Below, one piece after another: positions 1 through 7,980 of a stretch of DNA of 15,766 nucleotides. Source of the DNA: CAZSGN01 sp964606415. Its GTDB lineage: Bacteria > Bacteroidota > Bacteroidia > Bacteroidales > JBBRXJ01. The stretch's first letter is position 1; every line of letters begins with the position of its first letter. Made by a program: the position numbers and the translations under genes. A model generated the notes under the pieces. It was not told the DNA's origin. It did not search any database and saw nothing but the letters and a program-made list of their open reading frames with translations. Location: NCBI GenBank assembly GCA_964606415.1, contig CAZSGN010000033.1, positions 1 to 15,766 on the forward strand, written 5' to 3'.

Positions 1-105
1 GGTTGCTGTTTTTAGTGAAAAATAGCATTAAATATTTAATATTATTACCTTTTTTATGGCCGGAAATAGAAGGAAATTAAAGATCTAATTGGTAATGGGG
101 ATGAT

Positions 106-795
106 GTGATCAGTGCGAAGAAAAAAAGAGAAGGGGATGTTTTGCTCTATGGAAATTATGGAAAGCAAATAAGCGCTAAATCGGCCAATCAGAAAAAATT
201 AGTGGATAGTGTTGAAAAAAATGACCTGGTTTTTACTATTGGCCCCGCTGGTTCGGGTAAAACATATATGGCGATTGCTCTGGCGGTTCGTGCGTTGAAA
301 GAAAAACGGGTTCAACGAATTATTTTAACAAGGCCTGCTGTTGAAGCAGGAGAGAATCTTGGCTTTTTACCTGGTGATTTAAAAGAGAAGCTGGATCCTT
401 ATCTTCAACCTATCTATGATGCTTTGCATGAAATGATTCCTCCCCGTAAACTTATCGAGTATCTTGAAGACGGAACAGTGCAAATTGCTCCTTTGGCTTT
501 TATGCGTGGACGGACGCTGGGAAATGCTTTTGTGATTTGCGATGAAGCACAGAATACAACGATCAATCAGTTGAAGATGTTTTTGACAAGAATGGGACAG
601 AATGCCAAGTTTATTATTACAGGAGATATTACACAAATTGACTTGCCCAACAGAAATCGTTCGGGGTTGATCAATGCTATTTCACTTCTGGAAGAATTAA
701 AGGGTATAGAGGTGGTGGAATTTAATACCCAGGATATTGTCAGGCATGATTTGGTGAAAAAAATTGTTGATCAATTTAGTAAACATGAACATTAA
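106..795 (+). CDS. phoH: PhoH-like ATPase, N-terminally shortened
   Basis: Cytoplasmic P-loop ATPase of the PhoH family, thought to act with RNA-processing factors. The 229 residues hold the whole ATPase core: Walker A GPAGSGKT at 46-53, the TRPAVEAGE block at 75-83, LGFLPGDLKEKLDPYLQP at 85-102, Walker B VICDEAQN at 143-150, and the FLTRMG...ITGD sensor region at 159-174. Family members are usually about 320 residues with a KH-like domain of roughly 90 residues in front; that part is missing here. The start is a GTG at 106. Reading back in frame gives 12 further codons of plausible PhoH linker (KEIKDLIGNGDDV) before a TAG at 67-69, so the true start is uncertain and the gene may be broken at its 5' end. 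purC follows after 12 nt; I recall this pair as common in Bacteroidetes. Family assignment is very sure; intactness is not. Confidence 0.9.
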   Translation: MISAKKKREGDVLLYGNYGKQISAKSANQKKLVDSVEKNDLVFTIGPAGSGKTYMAIALAVRALKEKRVQRIILTRPAVEAGENLGFLPGDLKEKLDPYLQPIYDALHEMIPPRKLIEYLEDGTVQIAPLAFMRGRTLGNAFVICDEAQNTTINQLKMFLTRMGQNAKFIITGDITQIDLPNRNRSGLINAISLLEELKGIEVVEFNTQDIVRHDLVKKIVDQFSKHEH

Positions 796-807
796 ACATA
801 AGAAAAA

Positions 808-1764
808 ATGGTAAAAGCAATTCGTAAAACAGATTTTAAATTACCTGGCCAGACTGATGTATATCATGGAAAAGTCCGGGATGTTTATACTATTGATAAT
901 CATCTAATGGTAATGGTTGTTACCGACAGAATATCTGCTTTTGATGTAGTCCTTCCTAAAGGTATACCTTATAAAGGGCAGGTGCTTAATCAAATAGCTA
1001 CTAAATTTTTAGATGCAACCAAAGATATTGTACCTAACTGGAAAATGGATATGCCTGATCCAAATGTTACTATCGGTAAGCTTGCGGATCCTTATCCGGT
1101 TGAGATGGTCGTAAGAGGGTATCTTACCGGACATGCATGGCGTGAATATCAGGCAGGAAAGCGTTCTTTATGTGGAGTGTCTTTGCCTGATGGTTTGAAA
1201 GAACATGACCGTTTTTCTGAACCAATAATTACTCCAACAACTAAGGCGCAAGTGGGGCATGATGAAGATATTTCTCGTGATGAAATTATTAAACAGGGGC
1301 TTGTGCCTGAACAAGAATATGAAAAATTAGAGGATTATACTTTGAAACTTTTCCGGCGGGGAACTGAGATGGCCAAAGATAAGGGTTTGCTTTTGGTAGA
1401 TACCAAGTATGAATTTGGTGTGGTTGATGGTGATATTTGTTTGTTGGATGAAATTCATACGCCTGATTCGTCCAGGTATTTTTATGCTGATGGTTACCAG
1501 GAAAGACAGGCTAATGGAGATAAACAAAAGCAGTTGTCTAAAGAATTTGTCAGGGAATGGCTTATAGAAAATGGTTTTCAGGGACAAAAGGGACAACAGA
1601 TTCCCGAAATGGATGATGCTTTTGTTGAACAGGTTTCAGAACGATATATTGAATTGTATGAAAAGATTACGGGAGAGAAGTTTGTGAAGGATCCGGATGC
1701 GGATAAAATTGATGAAAGAATCGAAGAAAATATTAATTTATTTTTAAGTCATTATCAAAGTTGA
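808..1764 (+). CDS. purC: SAICAR synthase (phosphoribosylaminoimidazole-succinocarboxamide synthase)
   Basis: Cytoplasmic purine-biosynthesis enzyme that joins CAIR and aspartate with ATP to give SAICAR. The 318 residues fit the longer single-domain form of the family. Visible motifs: GKVRDVY at 21-27 (ATP lid), VVTDRISAFDVVLP at 37-50, GIPYKGQVLNQ at 52-62, VVRGYLTGHAWREYQAG at 101-117, the TTKAQVGHDE region at 144-153, and the metal/nucleotide block LLLVDTKYEFG...DEIHTPDSSRYF at 194-225. The ATG at 808 lies 12 nt after phoH, and the stop is TGA. No purine riboswitch or separate promoter is visible before it, so it is probably read from an upstream promoter together with phoH. Identification is essentially certain. 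Confidence 0.97.
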   Translation: MVKAIRKTDFKLPGQTDVYHGKVRDVYTIDNHLMVMVVTDRISAFDVVLPKGIPYKGQVLNQIATKFLDATKDIVPNWKMDMPDPNVTIGKLADPYPVEMVVRGYLTGHAWREYQAGKRSLCGVSLPDGLKEHDRFSEPIITPTTKAQVGHDEDISRDEIIKQGLVPEQEYEKLEDYTLKLFRRGTEMAKDKGLLLVDTKYEFGVVDGDICLLDEIHTPDSSRYFYADGYQERQANGDKQKQLSKEFVREWLIENGFQGQKGQQIPEMDDAFVEQVSERYIELYEKITGEKFVKDPDADKIDERIEENINLFLSHYQS

Positions 1765-1816
1765 TGTTTATCAGCTCGTGTCTGGGGTTTTTATCATTTT
1801 CTAATTTTTTATCATA

Positions 1817-3883
1817 ATGAGTCGTCTTTTTATATGTCTTTTTTGGTTTATATGTTTTCTGATTTCGATTGATGGCCAGAATAAAGAGCCTGTGCCTGTT
1901 GAAAAGTCGACGGAGAAGGTGGTTATTGACGGTCAGAAATTTTGGCTTCATAAGACTAAAGCCGGACAGACTATTTATTCTTTGAGCAAGGCTTACGATG
2001 TCAGTCAGGATACAATCCAGGCTGTTAATTCTAAGTTGAAGAATGAAGGCTTAAAGAGTGAAATGGAGGTTAAAATTCCTGTTATAAAAAGAGAACCGAA
2101 GGAAATAGAACAGGATCGGCGATTCTTTTATCATGTCATTAAGCCCGGGGAAACTTTGTATTCGCTTGCCAGAAGATATGGTGTTAAACCCGAGGACCTG
2201 TATAGGCATAACCCTGATATTGAAGAAAATGATCTCCAGGTTGGTCAGGAGATTAAAATTCTTAAAAGAAAGGCCAAGGACGAAGAATTAATACAACGTT
2301 CCCGCAGCTCGAATTTTTATTTTCATGAAGTTCAAAGAAAGGAAACGTTATATGCGGTGTCTAAATTTTATGGTGTGAGTATTGATAGTATCCTGAAGTA
2401 TAATCCAAAACTCAGGAAAGAGGGACTTAACGTCAGACAGGTGGTGAAAGTGCCCCGGAAACAGGATGTTGATTCGGCAGAAGTTGATTCTATAAAAAGT
2501 GATTCGTTGTTGCCTGATAAAGTTTTGTATGATTGCGATACCTTTCGGCTAAAAAAAGATCGTTCACTTGAAGTAGTTTTTTTCCTTCCTTTTTATGCGG
2601 AGGAAAGTGTTGGAATGAAGGATCTGAAGGGTGAAGATTCTATTGATCTTCAGGAGGAAACTGATCAATATATTTATCCGGGTGCAGTAAATGCCGTTGA
2701 GTTTTACCAGGGGGCTTTATTAGCTCTTGATGAATGGCGGGAAAAGGGAATTGATGTAAATGTAAGATTTTTTGATACCAGGAAGGATACGATTGTGCTT
2801 AAACAATTGATTCGTGATATTGATTTTTCAAATGCGGATTTGATTATTGGTCCGGCTTTTTCTTCTTGTTTTGACATCTTAGCCCGGGAGGTTGAAGAAT
2901 ATGAGATACCTGTTGTATCGCCTTTTTCAGATAACAATGACCTAGTTAAGAAACATGCTATGGCTTTTCAAGTTAATCCCAGCCTTAAAACAAAGGTTGA
3001 TTCCACTTGCAGGTATATTAGTCAGTTTCAGGATAGCCTGAATATGGTCATGGTATATAGTGCCCATATTGCTGATTATGACCTGGTCAGAGAATTTAAA
3101 AGTTGTTTGATCGAGAATGAATTAATATTACCGGATTCATTGCATGAAATAAGGGAATCATTAGATTATTCTTCTAAAAGGGTTTCACAGAATATTGATT
3201 CACTTTTTCTGGATTCCCTTGTTACCATGATCAGTTATTATAATACCTTGGATTGGGAGTTTCGATCAGCGCTCTCTAAATACCATGAGAATTTGATTTT
3301 TATTCCTTCTGAACGGGAAACTCTTGTTGGTAGTATTGTTAGTCGTTTGCGTACTTTGAGAAATCTTGGTTATAAGATCCGTATTATTGGGTTGCCTGCC
3401 TGGAACCAATTTAGAAATATTGATCTCCAGGATTATTATGATTTAAAAATGACTTTTGCAACTGCTTTCTTTTTTGATTTTAATGATCCTGCTGTGGTTG
3501 ATATAACCAGAAAGTATAGAAAACATTTTTATAATGATCTATACAAAATAACTTATGATGGGTATAACTTTACTTTGTTGGGATATGATATTGTTAACTG
3601 GTTTTTAAATGCTTTTAAAGAGTACGGGAGAAATTTTGATCTTTGTGCAGATCAAATCAGCGAACCAGTTATACAGTCCAATTATCATTTCGTTAGAAAG
3701 GATTCAATCAGGGGGTATGAAAACACCCGTCTTCATTTCTACCAGTATAGTCCGGACATGAAAATGATTAAACTGGAAAATCCTTTTTTCATAAAGGAAG
3801 AAACTGATTTTCCAAAAGCAAAACAAGCTCCTGCTGATACTACATCAATAAAAAACAAGCCTATATATTTCCCGGATAAATAA
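1817..3883 (+). CDS. Triple-LysM / type-1 periplasmic-binding-fold protein
   Basis: Exported protein of 688 residues. A hydrophobic signal peptide spans about residues 1-20 (MSRLFICLFWFICFLISIDG). Three LysM repeats follow at about 43-88, 104-149 and 168-213; each has the G/K-x-T-x-Y-S-x-S/A-x-x-Y-x-V pattern and an Asn (N71, N132, N196) in the usual place, so it should bind peptidoglycan. From about 250 to 650 the sequence resembles a type-1 periplasmic ligand-binding fold: a start strand LEVVFFLPFY, the helix AVEFYQGALLALDEWREKGI, then LIIGPAFSS and IPVVSPFS. This LysM plus amino-acid-binding-protein-like architecture is frequent in Bacteroidetes, but its ligand is unknown. No ABC permease or ATPase lies nearby, so a transport role is unsupported; a wall-anchored sensor or scaffold is equally possible. 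It starts 52 nt after purC and ends 6 nt before the next gene, suggesting one operon. Confidence 0.88.
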   Translation: MSRLFICLFWFICFLISIDGQNKEPVPVEKSTEKVVIDGQKFWLHKTKAGQTIYSLSKAYDVSQDTIQAVNSKLKNEGLKSEMEVKIPVIKREPKEIEQDRRFFYHVIKPGETLYSLARRYGVKPEDLYRHNPDIEENDLQVGQEIKILKRKAKDEELIQRSRSSNFYFHEVQRKETLYAVSKFYGVSIDSILKYNPKLRKEGLNVRQVVKVPRKQDVDSAEVDSIKSDSLLPDKVLYDCDTFRLKKDRSLEVVFFLPFYAEESVGMKDLKGEDSIDLQEETDQYIYPGAVNAVEFYQGALLALDEWREKGIDVNVRFFDTRKDTIVLKQLIRDIDFSNADLIIGPAFSSCFDILAREVEEYEIPVVSPFSDNNDLVKKHAMAFQVNPSLKTKVDSTCRYISQFQDSLNMVMVYSAHIADYDLVREFKSCLIENELILPDSLHEIRESLDYSSKRVSQNIDSLFLDSLVTMISYYNTLDWEFRSALSKYHENLIFIPSERETLVGSIVSRLRTLRNLGYKIRIIGLPAWNQFRNIDLQDYYDLKMTFATAFFFDFNDPAVVDITRKYRKHFYNDLYKITYDGYNFTLLGYDIVNWFLNAFKEYGRNFDLCADQISEPVIQSNYHFVRKDSIRGYENTRLHFYQYSPDMKMIKLENPFFIKEETDFPKAKQAPADTTSIKNKPIYFPDK

Positions 3884-3889
3884 AAATAA

Positions 3890-5125
3890 ATGATTCAGCT
3901 TTATAAAATCCGGCAATGCTTTAAAGACAAGCATATTCCTGCTCTTGAAGAACACTTGAGAAATAAACTGGATGTTTTTTTTCACTCTCAATCTCTTCAG
4001 GGAAAAAAAATAGCTATTGCTGTTGGTAGCAGGGGTATTCATCATTTATTTTTATTGGTGGCCGGAACGGTTCATTACCTTAAAGAAAAGGGTGCTTTAC
4101 CCTTTGTTTTTCCTGCAATGGGTAGCCATGGGGGAGCAACGGCAGAAGGGCAGAAAAGAATATTGGCTCATTATGGAATTACAGAAAAGAAAATTAAATG
4201 TCCTGTAAAATCCTCTATGGAAGTAATTCCTGTTAAACAAAAAGAATTGCCTTTTAATTTATGGATGGATCGATATGCTGCTGAAGCCGACGGGATATTT
4301 ATGATTAGCAGGATTAAGCCACCTACCAGTTTCCATGGTAAGTACGGGAGTGGGTTAGTGAAGATGGCAGTTATTTGTGTAGGTAAACAGCAACAAGCTC
4401 TGGAAATTCATAAAAGAGGTGTTGAAGCTTTGAAATTTGAAATGAGCCAGGCTGCCGGATTATTATTTCAAACAGGTCATTTTATTGGCGGTTTAGCGGT
4501 TGTTGAAGATGCGTTTGATCAGATAATGGAGATGAAAATCATTCCTGTAGGACGGATATTGGATGAAGAGCCATCTTTGTTGAAAATTGCCTACGAGAAT
4601 ATGCCTTCGCTTCCGGTTTCCAAACTCGATCTTTTGTTGGTTGATGAAATAGGAAAAAATATCAGTGGAACCGGGATGGATACGAATATTATTGGTCGCA
4701 TTAAAATACGGGGACAGGATGAGCCAGGTAATCCAGATATTTCGTTGATTTATCTAAATGGGTTAGCAGAGAAGTCGGGGGGGAATGCGATGGGAATTGG
4801 CCTTGCTGATATGATTAGTCAGGAGCTTTATTCAAAGATTAATTTCCAGGCTTTATATGAAAATGCTTATACCAGTACGTTCCTTGAACGGGTCAAAATA
4901 CCGCTTATATTAAATAATCCCCAGGAGCTTGTTAAGTATGCCGAACGATTTAACAATCAGAGTATTGACAAACAAACGATTATAAGAATAACAAATACGC
5001 TACAACTGAACGAGATTATGGTCAGCAGTACTGTTCTTGATCAGCTGCCATCTGATGGTTTCGAACTTCTTGGAGGCCCTTTCCAGTTATTTGATGAGCA
5101 AGGGAATTATTGGAGCGGACTTTGA
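3890..5125 (+). CDS. LarA-like (DUF2088) nickel-dependent hydroxyacid racemase/epimerase homologue
   Basis: Cytoplasmic protein of 411 residues resembling the LarA superfamily, in which a nickel-pincer nucleotide catalyses racemisation or epimerisation of 2-hydroxy acids. Visible blocks: AVGSRGI at 44-50; PAMGSHGGATAEGQ at 75-88, with H80 as the presumed counterpart of LarA His108; the SGLVKM block with K158 matching the cofactor-linking Lys184; H174 exactly 16 residues later, the same spacing as Lys184-His200; and VDEIGKNISGTGMD at 251-264. The middle metal/catalytic His, usually in a K-P-H-T-x-F motif, is Pro here (KPPTSFHG, P145), with H149 four residues on. Substrate cannot be read from sequence. 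The convergent neighbours handle sugar acids (KDG), and a gluconate epimerase is known in the superfamily, but that link is only inference. No larB/larC/larE cofactor genes are in the window. The 6-nt gap places it last in the phoH-purC-LysM run. Confidence 0.82.
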   Translation: MIQLYKIRQCFKDKHIPALEEHLRNKLDVFFHSQSLQGKKIAIAVGSRGIHHLFLLVAGTVHYLKEKGALPFVFPAMGSHGGATAEGQKRILAHYGITEKKIKCPVKSSMEVIPVKQKELPFNLWMDRYAAEADGIFMISRIKPPTSFHGKYGSGLVKMAVICVGKQQQALEIHKRGVEALKFEMSQAAGLLFQTGHFIGGLAVVEDAFDQIMEMKIIPVGRILDEEPSLLKIAYENMPSLPVSKLDLLLVDEIGKNISGTGMDTNIIGRIKIRGQDEPGNPDISLIYLNGLAEKSGGNAMGIGLADMISQELYSKINFQALYENAYTSTFLERVKIPLILNNPQELVKYAERFNNQSIDKQTIIRITNTLQLNEIMVSSTVLDQLPSDGFELLGGPFQLFDEQGNYWSGL

Positions 5126-5133
5126 TAAATGAC

Positions 5134-5168
5134 AACCTAAGTTGAGACAAAAGCATGCTTATTAGGTT
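5134..5168 (+). terminator. Candidate terminator after the LarA-like gene
   Basis: A 7-bp inverted repeat (AACCTAA at 5134-5140, TTAGGTT at 5162-5168) begins 8 nt after the LarA-like stop codon and is followed by CTGTTTTTG. The 21-nt loop contains a perfect 10-bp palindrome AAGCATGCTT at 5151-5160 that could form its own nested hairpin. The stem is short and the T-run interrupted, so this is a weaker candidate than the hairpin just downstream. Confidence 0.4.
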
Positions 5169-5191
5169 CTGTTTTTGATTGGCCAATAACA

Positions 5192-5226
5192 AACAAAAAG
5201 CAGCTAATATGTAGCTGCTTTTTGTT
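5192..5226. terminator. Bidirectional intrinsic terminator between convergent operons
   Basis: A perfect 15-bp inverted repeat (AACAAAAAGCAGCTA at 5192-5206, TAGCTGCTTTTTGTT at 5212-5226) with a 5-nt loop. The GC-richer core AGCAGCTA sits next to the loop and A5/T5 tracts flank it on both sides, so each strand gives a stem followed by a U-run. It lies between the end of the plus-strand operon and the end of eda (stop at 5239-5241), as expected for a shared terminator. Confidence 0.88.
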
Positions 5227-5238
5227 CGGGAAAGGCCA

Positions 5239-5910
5239 TTATTTTCGAACTTTGTCTAAAATCTCTTTGGCCATTTTAATATTTTTGGTAATTCCTTCGT
5301 AGTCTTTAGTGGCCAGAAGATCTTTGGTAATAAGTTTTGATCCCATACCAACGCACCAAACACCAGCATCAAACCATTCTTTGAGATTAGCCTCCGTTAA
5401 TTGCACGCCACCTGTGGGCATAATACTTGACCAGGGACAGGGACCCTTAATAGCTGAAACAAATTTTGGGCCGCCAACTTGTTCGCCGGGGAAAATCTTG
5501 ACAATTTCAGCCCCTAATTCTTCTGCCTGGTTAATGTCGTTTAAAGAACCGCATCCTGGAGACCATAATATCTTGCGGCGGTTACATATTTTAGCCATAT
5601 CTTCTTTCAGATAAGGTGAAACAATGAAGTTGGCTCCAAGCTGGATGTAAAGAGCTGCAGTCCCTGGGTCTACGACAGTACCTGCGCCAAGGATCATATC
5701 CGGGAAATGTTGTTGAACATATTTGTTTAGTTCGCTAAATATTTCATGGGCGAAATCTCCCCGGTTAGTGAATTCTAATACCCGGAGTCCACCATCATAG
5801 CAAGCTTTAACCACGTTTTTGCATACTTCAATGTCCCGGTTATAGAAAACAGGAATAATTCCTGATTCTTTCATTTTTAATGCGACTTCTATTCTTGAAA
5901 ATTTAGCCAT
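5239..5910 (-). CDS. eda: KDPG/KHG aldolase
   Basis: Class I aldolase of 223 residues that cleaves 2-keto-3-deoxy-6-phosphogluconate to pyruvate and glyceraldehyde-3-phosphate in the cytoplasm; many family members also act on 4-hydroxy-2-oxoglutarate. Seen motifs: IPVFYNRD at 19-26; LEFTNRGD at 45-52 with the general-base Glu46 and phosphate-contacting Arg50; GAGTV at 75-79; SPGCGS at 117-122; the Schiff-base lysine K138 in VKIFPGE; PTGGV at 165-169; and VGMGSKL at 187-193. Length and all key residues are intact. It begins 27 nt after kdgK and is surely co-transcribed with it: KdgK phosphorylates KDG and Eda cleaves the product. The stop is TAA, 13 nt from a strong terminator. Confidence 0.95.
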   Translation of the reverse strand: MAKFSRIEVALKMKESGIIPVFYNRDIEVCKNVVKACYDGGLRVLEFTNRGDFAHEIFSELNKYVQQHFPDMILGAGTVVDPGTAALYIQLGANFIVSPYLKEDMAKICNRRKILWSPGCGSLNDINQAEELGAEIVKIFPGEQVGGPKFVSAIKGPCPWSSIMPTGGVQLTEANLKEWFDAGVWCVGMGSKLITKDLLATKDYEGITKNIKMAKEILDKVRK

Positions 5911-5937
5911 GATGATCTAAGTTTATGATGTTAATAA

Positions 5938-6975
5938 TTATCTGTTTACTCTTCCTGATTTGTTTCCTGCAGCCAATGCCTCTACTTCTTCTTTAGACAC
6001 AAGGTTAAAGTCTCCGTGAATAGTGTGCTTTAGGCAGGATGCCGCAACGGCAAAGTTTAATGCATGCTGATTATCATCAGGGTAAGTTTTGAGTCCGTAG
6101 ATGAGGCCTCCCATAAAAGAATCTCCTCCTCCCACACGGTCAACGATATGGGTAATGTCATATCGCGGTGCCTGGTACAGGGTTTTTCCATCATAAAGAA
6201 CGCCTGACCAGGTGTTGTGACTAGCGCTGACAGATCCTCTAAGGGTAATAATTACTTTTTTAGCTTTAGAAAAGCGGCTCATTAATTGTTGACAAACTGA
6301 TTCGTATGCTTTTGCTTCTACCTCGCCCTGTTCGACATTACCTGTTTCTGGTTTGATCCCAAAAACTTTTTCCGCATCCTCTTCATTACCAAGGATCACA
6401 TCGCATCCTTCTGTCAATGCCGGCATAATATCTGAAGGTGTTTTGCCATAATTCCATAATTTTTTACGGTAGTTAAGATCGCAGGAAACGGTTAATCTAT
6501 TTTTATTAGCTGCTTTTATAGCCTCAAGGCAAACATCCGCTGCGCCTTGAGAGATGGCTGGTGTAATGCCTGTCCAGTGAAACCAGTCAGCGCCTTCAAA
6601 AACCTTGTCCCAATCAATCATTCCGGGTTGTATTTCTGAAAGGGCAGAATAGGCACGATCGTATATCACTTTGCTTGCACGGTTAACAGCGCCATATTCC
6701 AGGAAATAAATTCCCAGCCTGTTACCTCCACGAACAATATGATCAGTGCCAACGCCATATTTTTTTAAATTCATAATACAGGCTTCTCCAATATCATTTT
6801 TGGGAATACGGCTGATAAAATCGGTATTGAGTCCGTAATTGGCCAGTGACACGGCTACGTTAGCTTCCCCTCCGCCATAAGTTGCGTCGAATTGATCTGT
6901 TTGATTAAATCGTTTTAAATTGGGCGGTGCCAGCCGTAACATAATTTCTCCAAAGGTTACAATTTTTCCAGACAT
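5938..6975 (-). CDS. kdgK: 2-keto-3-deoxygluconate kinase (PfkB family)
   Basis: Cytoplasmic sugar kinase of 345 residues that phosphorylates KDG to KDPG with ATP. PfkB features: the N-terminal GEIMLRLAPP at 9-18; the substrate-binding YGGGEANVAVSLANYG at 33-48; DLNYRKKLW at 167-175; ILGNEEDAEKVFG at 194-206; and the anion-hole/catalytic DRVGGGDSFMGG at 279-290 with Asp285 as the base. The VGGGDSF variant in place of the ribokinase-type TGAGD is typical of KDG kinases. It is the first gene of the kdgK-eda unit. With eda it forms the common end of uronate, alginate and pectin breakdown, but no lyase, isomerase, reductase or transporter for that pathway is in this window, so the two may serve several degradation routes. 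Divergent ATG at 6975. Confidence 0.93.
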   Translation of the reverse strand: MSGKIVTFGEIMLRLAPPNLKRFNQTDQFDATYGGGEANVAVSLANYGLNTDFISRIPKNDIGEACIMNLKKYGVGTDHIVRGGNRLGIYFLEYGAVNRASKVIYDRAYSALSEIQPGMIDWDKVFEGADWFHWTGITPAISQGAADVCLEAIKAANKNRLTVSCDLNYRKKLWNYGKTPSDIMPALTEGCDVILGNEEDAEKVFGIKPETGNVEQGEVEAKAYESVCQQLMSRFSKAKKVIITLRGSVSASHNTWSGVLYDGKTLYQAPRYDITHIVDRVGGGDSFMGGLIYGLKTYPDDNQHALNFAVAASCLKHTIHGDFNLVSKEEVEALAAGNKSGRVNR

Positions 6976-7000
6976 AAGCTTGTGTTTTTATTGAAGTGTA

Positions 7001-7035
7001 AAAATATAAAAAATGGAATGATAAAAAATATCAAA
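7001..7035 (-). promoter_or_regulatory. Possible Bacteroidetes-type promoter for kdgK-eda
   Basis: Reading the minus strand, TTTG (7035-7032) is followed after 23 nt by TATATTTT (7008-7001), close to the Bacteroidetes -33 TTTG / -7 TAnnTTTG consensus and 25 nt from the kdgK ATG. The last base of the -7 element is T rather than G, and the spacing is at the long end, so this is tentative in such AT-rich DNA. Confidence 0.25.
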
Positions 7036-7094
7036 CAGGAAAACATTATGAGATCTTCTGTAAAGAAGCGTTTTATAGAAGTTCTATATTGCAA

Positions 7095-7700
7095 TTATGT
7101 CTTTGAGTTGCTTGCTTGTTCCGGAAATCGCCTTAAAAACCACATGTCAAAGTCTTGCTTGGGCAGGTGCCAGGTATGATAATTTTCAAAGCCAAATCGC
7201 TCATATACAATTTTATTTTTCCTGATAGTGGTTTCTAAATATATAGGAAGTTGTTTTTTCTCAGATAATTCGTAGATGCCTTTTTGAAGAGAAAAGGCTC
7301 CACCTTGTCCTTTCCCTTTGTCAGATGCTGCAAAAAACCAAAAGTACATATAGTCATTTGTGGGTTTAACTGATTTCAGGTATTTTTGTCTTTTGAGTAC
7401 TTCGCCAATATTTTTAATAGAAATGGCCTGGAGAAATAGTCTTGTTTGCAGGTACATTTGTTTTAGAAGATTGACTTTTATGCTTTCCTGAAAGCAAATA
7501 GCTACTGCTTCTCCATCCTCCGAGAGATAAACACCTTTTTTGGCATAGCCCATGTCAAAAGCGTATTCTGCAAGGGCTCTCAGGCGTTCTTTTTTTCTGT
7601 TATCATCTTTGACAACCCAGTTGACACTATTGTTGTTTTCGAACGATTCTTCAATGATTCTGAGAACATTAGATTTGTCTTCTTTACTTGCTTTAATCAT
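7095..7700 (-). CDS. GNAT-family N-acetyltransferase
   Basis: A cytoplasmic acetyl-CoA-dependent acyltransferase of 201 residues by fold; the acceptor is unknown. The acetyl-CoA loop (motif A) is seen in FFAASDKGKGQGGAF at 122-136, where K-G-x-G-x-G-G-A matches the R/Q-x-x-G-x-G/A pattern, followed by helix SLQKGIYELSEKKQL. The C-terminal motif LPIYLETTIRKN...YERFGFE at 151-172 is the usual beta5-helix-beta6 signature with a catalytic-position Tyr (Y166). The N-terminal half, with a long Lys/Leu-rich insert around 75-110, resembles the larger GNAT proteins of Bacteroidetes. It is transcribed in the same direction as kdgK but 119 bp away, with no functional link visible. Start ATG at 7700, stop TAA. 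Confidence 0.8.
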   Translation of the reverse strand: MIKASKEDKSNVLRIIEESFENNNSVNWVVKDDNRKKERLRALAEYAFDMGYAKKGVYLSEDGEAVAICFQESIKVNLLKQMYLQTRLFLQAISIKNIGEVLKRQKYLKSVKPTNDYMYFWFFAASDKGKGQGGAFSLQKGIYELSEKKQLPIYLETTIRKNKIVYERFGFENYHTWHLPKQDFDMWFLRRFPEQASNSKT

Positions 7701-7980
7701 TCCTGCTTTTTTTTGTAGTTATTCTCCTGTATTATTATGATGCGGGGTAAAAATAATTGAAAAAGTTAATATCTGTTTGAAGGCATAAAAAAATATAACT
7801 TATACTAAGTTGAGTGATATGAATAAAACGAAAGTAGCATTTTATTAAGTATTTGGGTTATAAAAGCATACCGTTTCTATCAGGAAGGTGTTTTTTCCAA
7901 ATATTCCGATACTTGTTTCTTTTAAAGGTCATGCCATCACAGGATGCCGAGGCTAAAGATGGCATAATATGAAAATTCAG
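7701..7980. other. 280-bp intergenic stretch without a gene
   Basis: Between the GNAT and HdeD-like genes, both on the minus strand, I see no open frame longer than a few codons and no tRNA-like fold. It should hold the GNAT promoter on its left side and the 3' end of the HdeD transcript on its right. The only structured element is the inverted repeat at 7931-7965, listed separately. Base composition is AT-rich except for about 40 bp around that repeat. Confidence 0.6.
7931..7965 (-). terminator. Weak hairpin after the HdeD-like gene
   Basis: ATGCCATC at 7931-7938 and GATGGCAT at 7958-7965 form a perfect 8-bp stem with a 19-nt loop, 15 nt past the stop codon of the minus-strand HdeD-like gene. 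On the minus strand the stem is followed by GACCTTTAAAAG, a poor U-run. It may be a terminator or just a structured 3' end. Confidence 0.35.

Noticed and set aside
1765..1816. Possible promoter between purC and the LysM gene
   Set aside because: The 52 bp are AT-rich but hold no TTTG/TAnnTTTG pair with suitable spacing, and gene packing suggests read-through from upstream.
7055..7068. CTTCT-GTAA-AGAAG hairpin followed by CGTTTTAT, a possible terminator
   Set aside because: It is a 5-bp AT-rich stem in the correct polarity only for the plus strand, where no gene ends; it is expected by chance in such DNA.
6982..7179. A 65-codon plus-strand frame starting beside the kdgK start
   Set aside because: It overlaps the end of the GNAT gene on the other strand, is Lys/Ile/Asn-rich as expected from AT-rich intergenic DNA, and has no motif.
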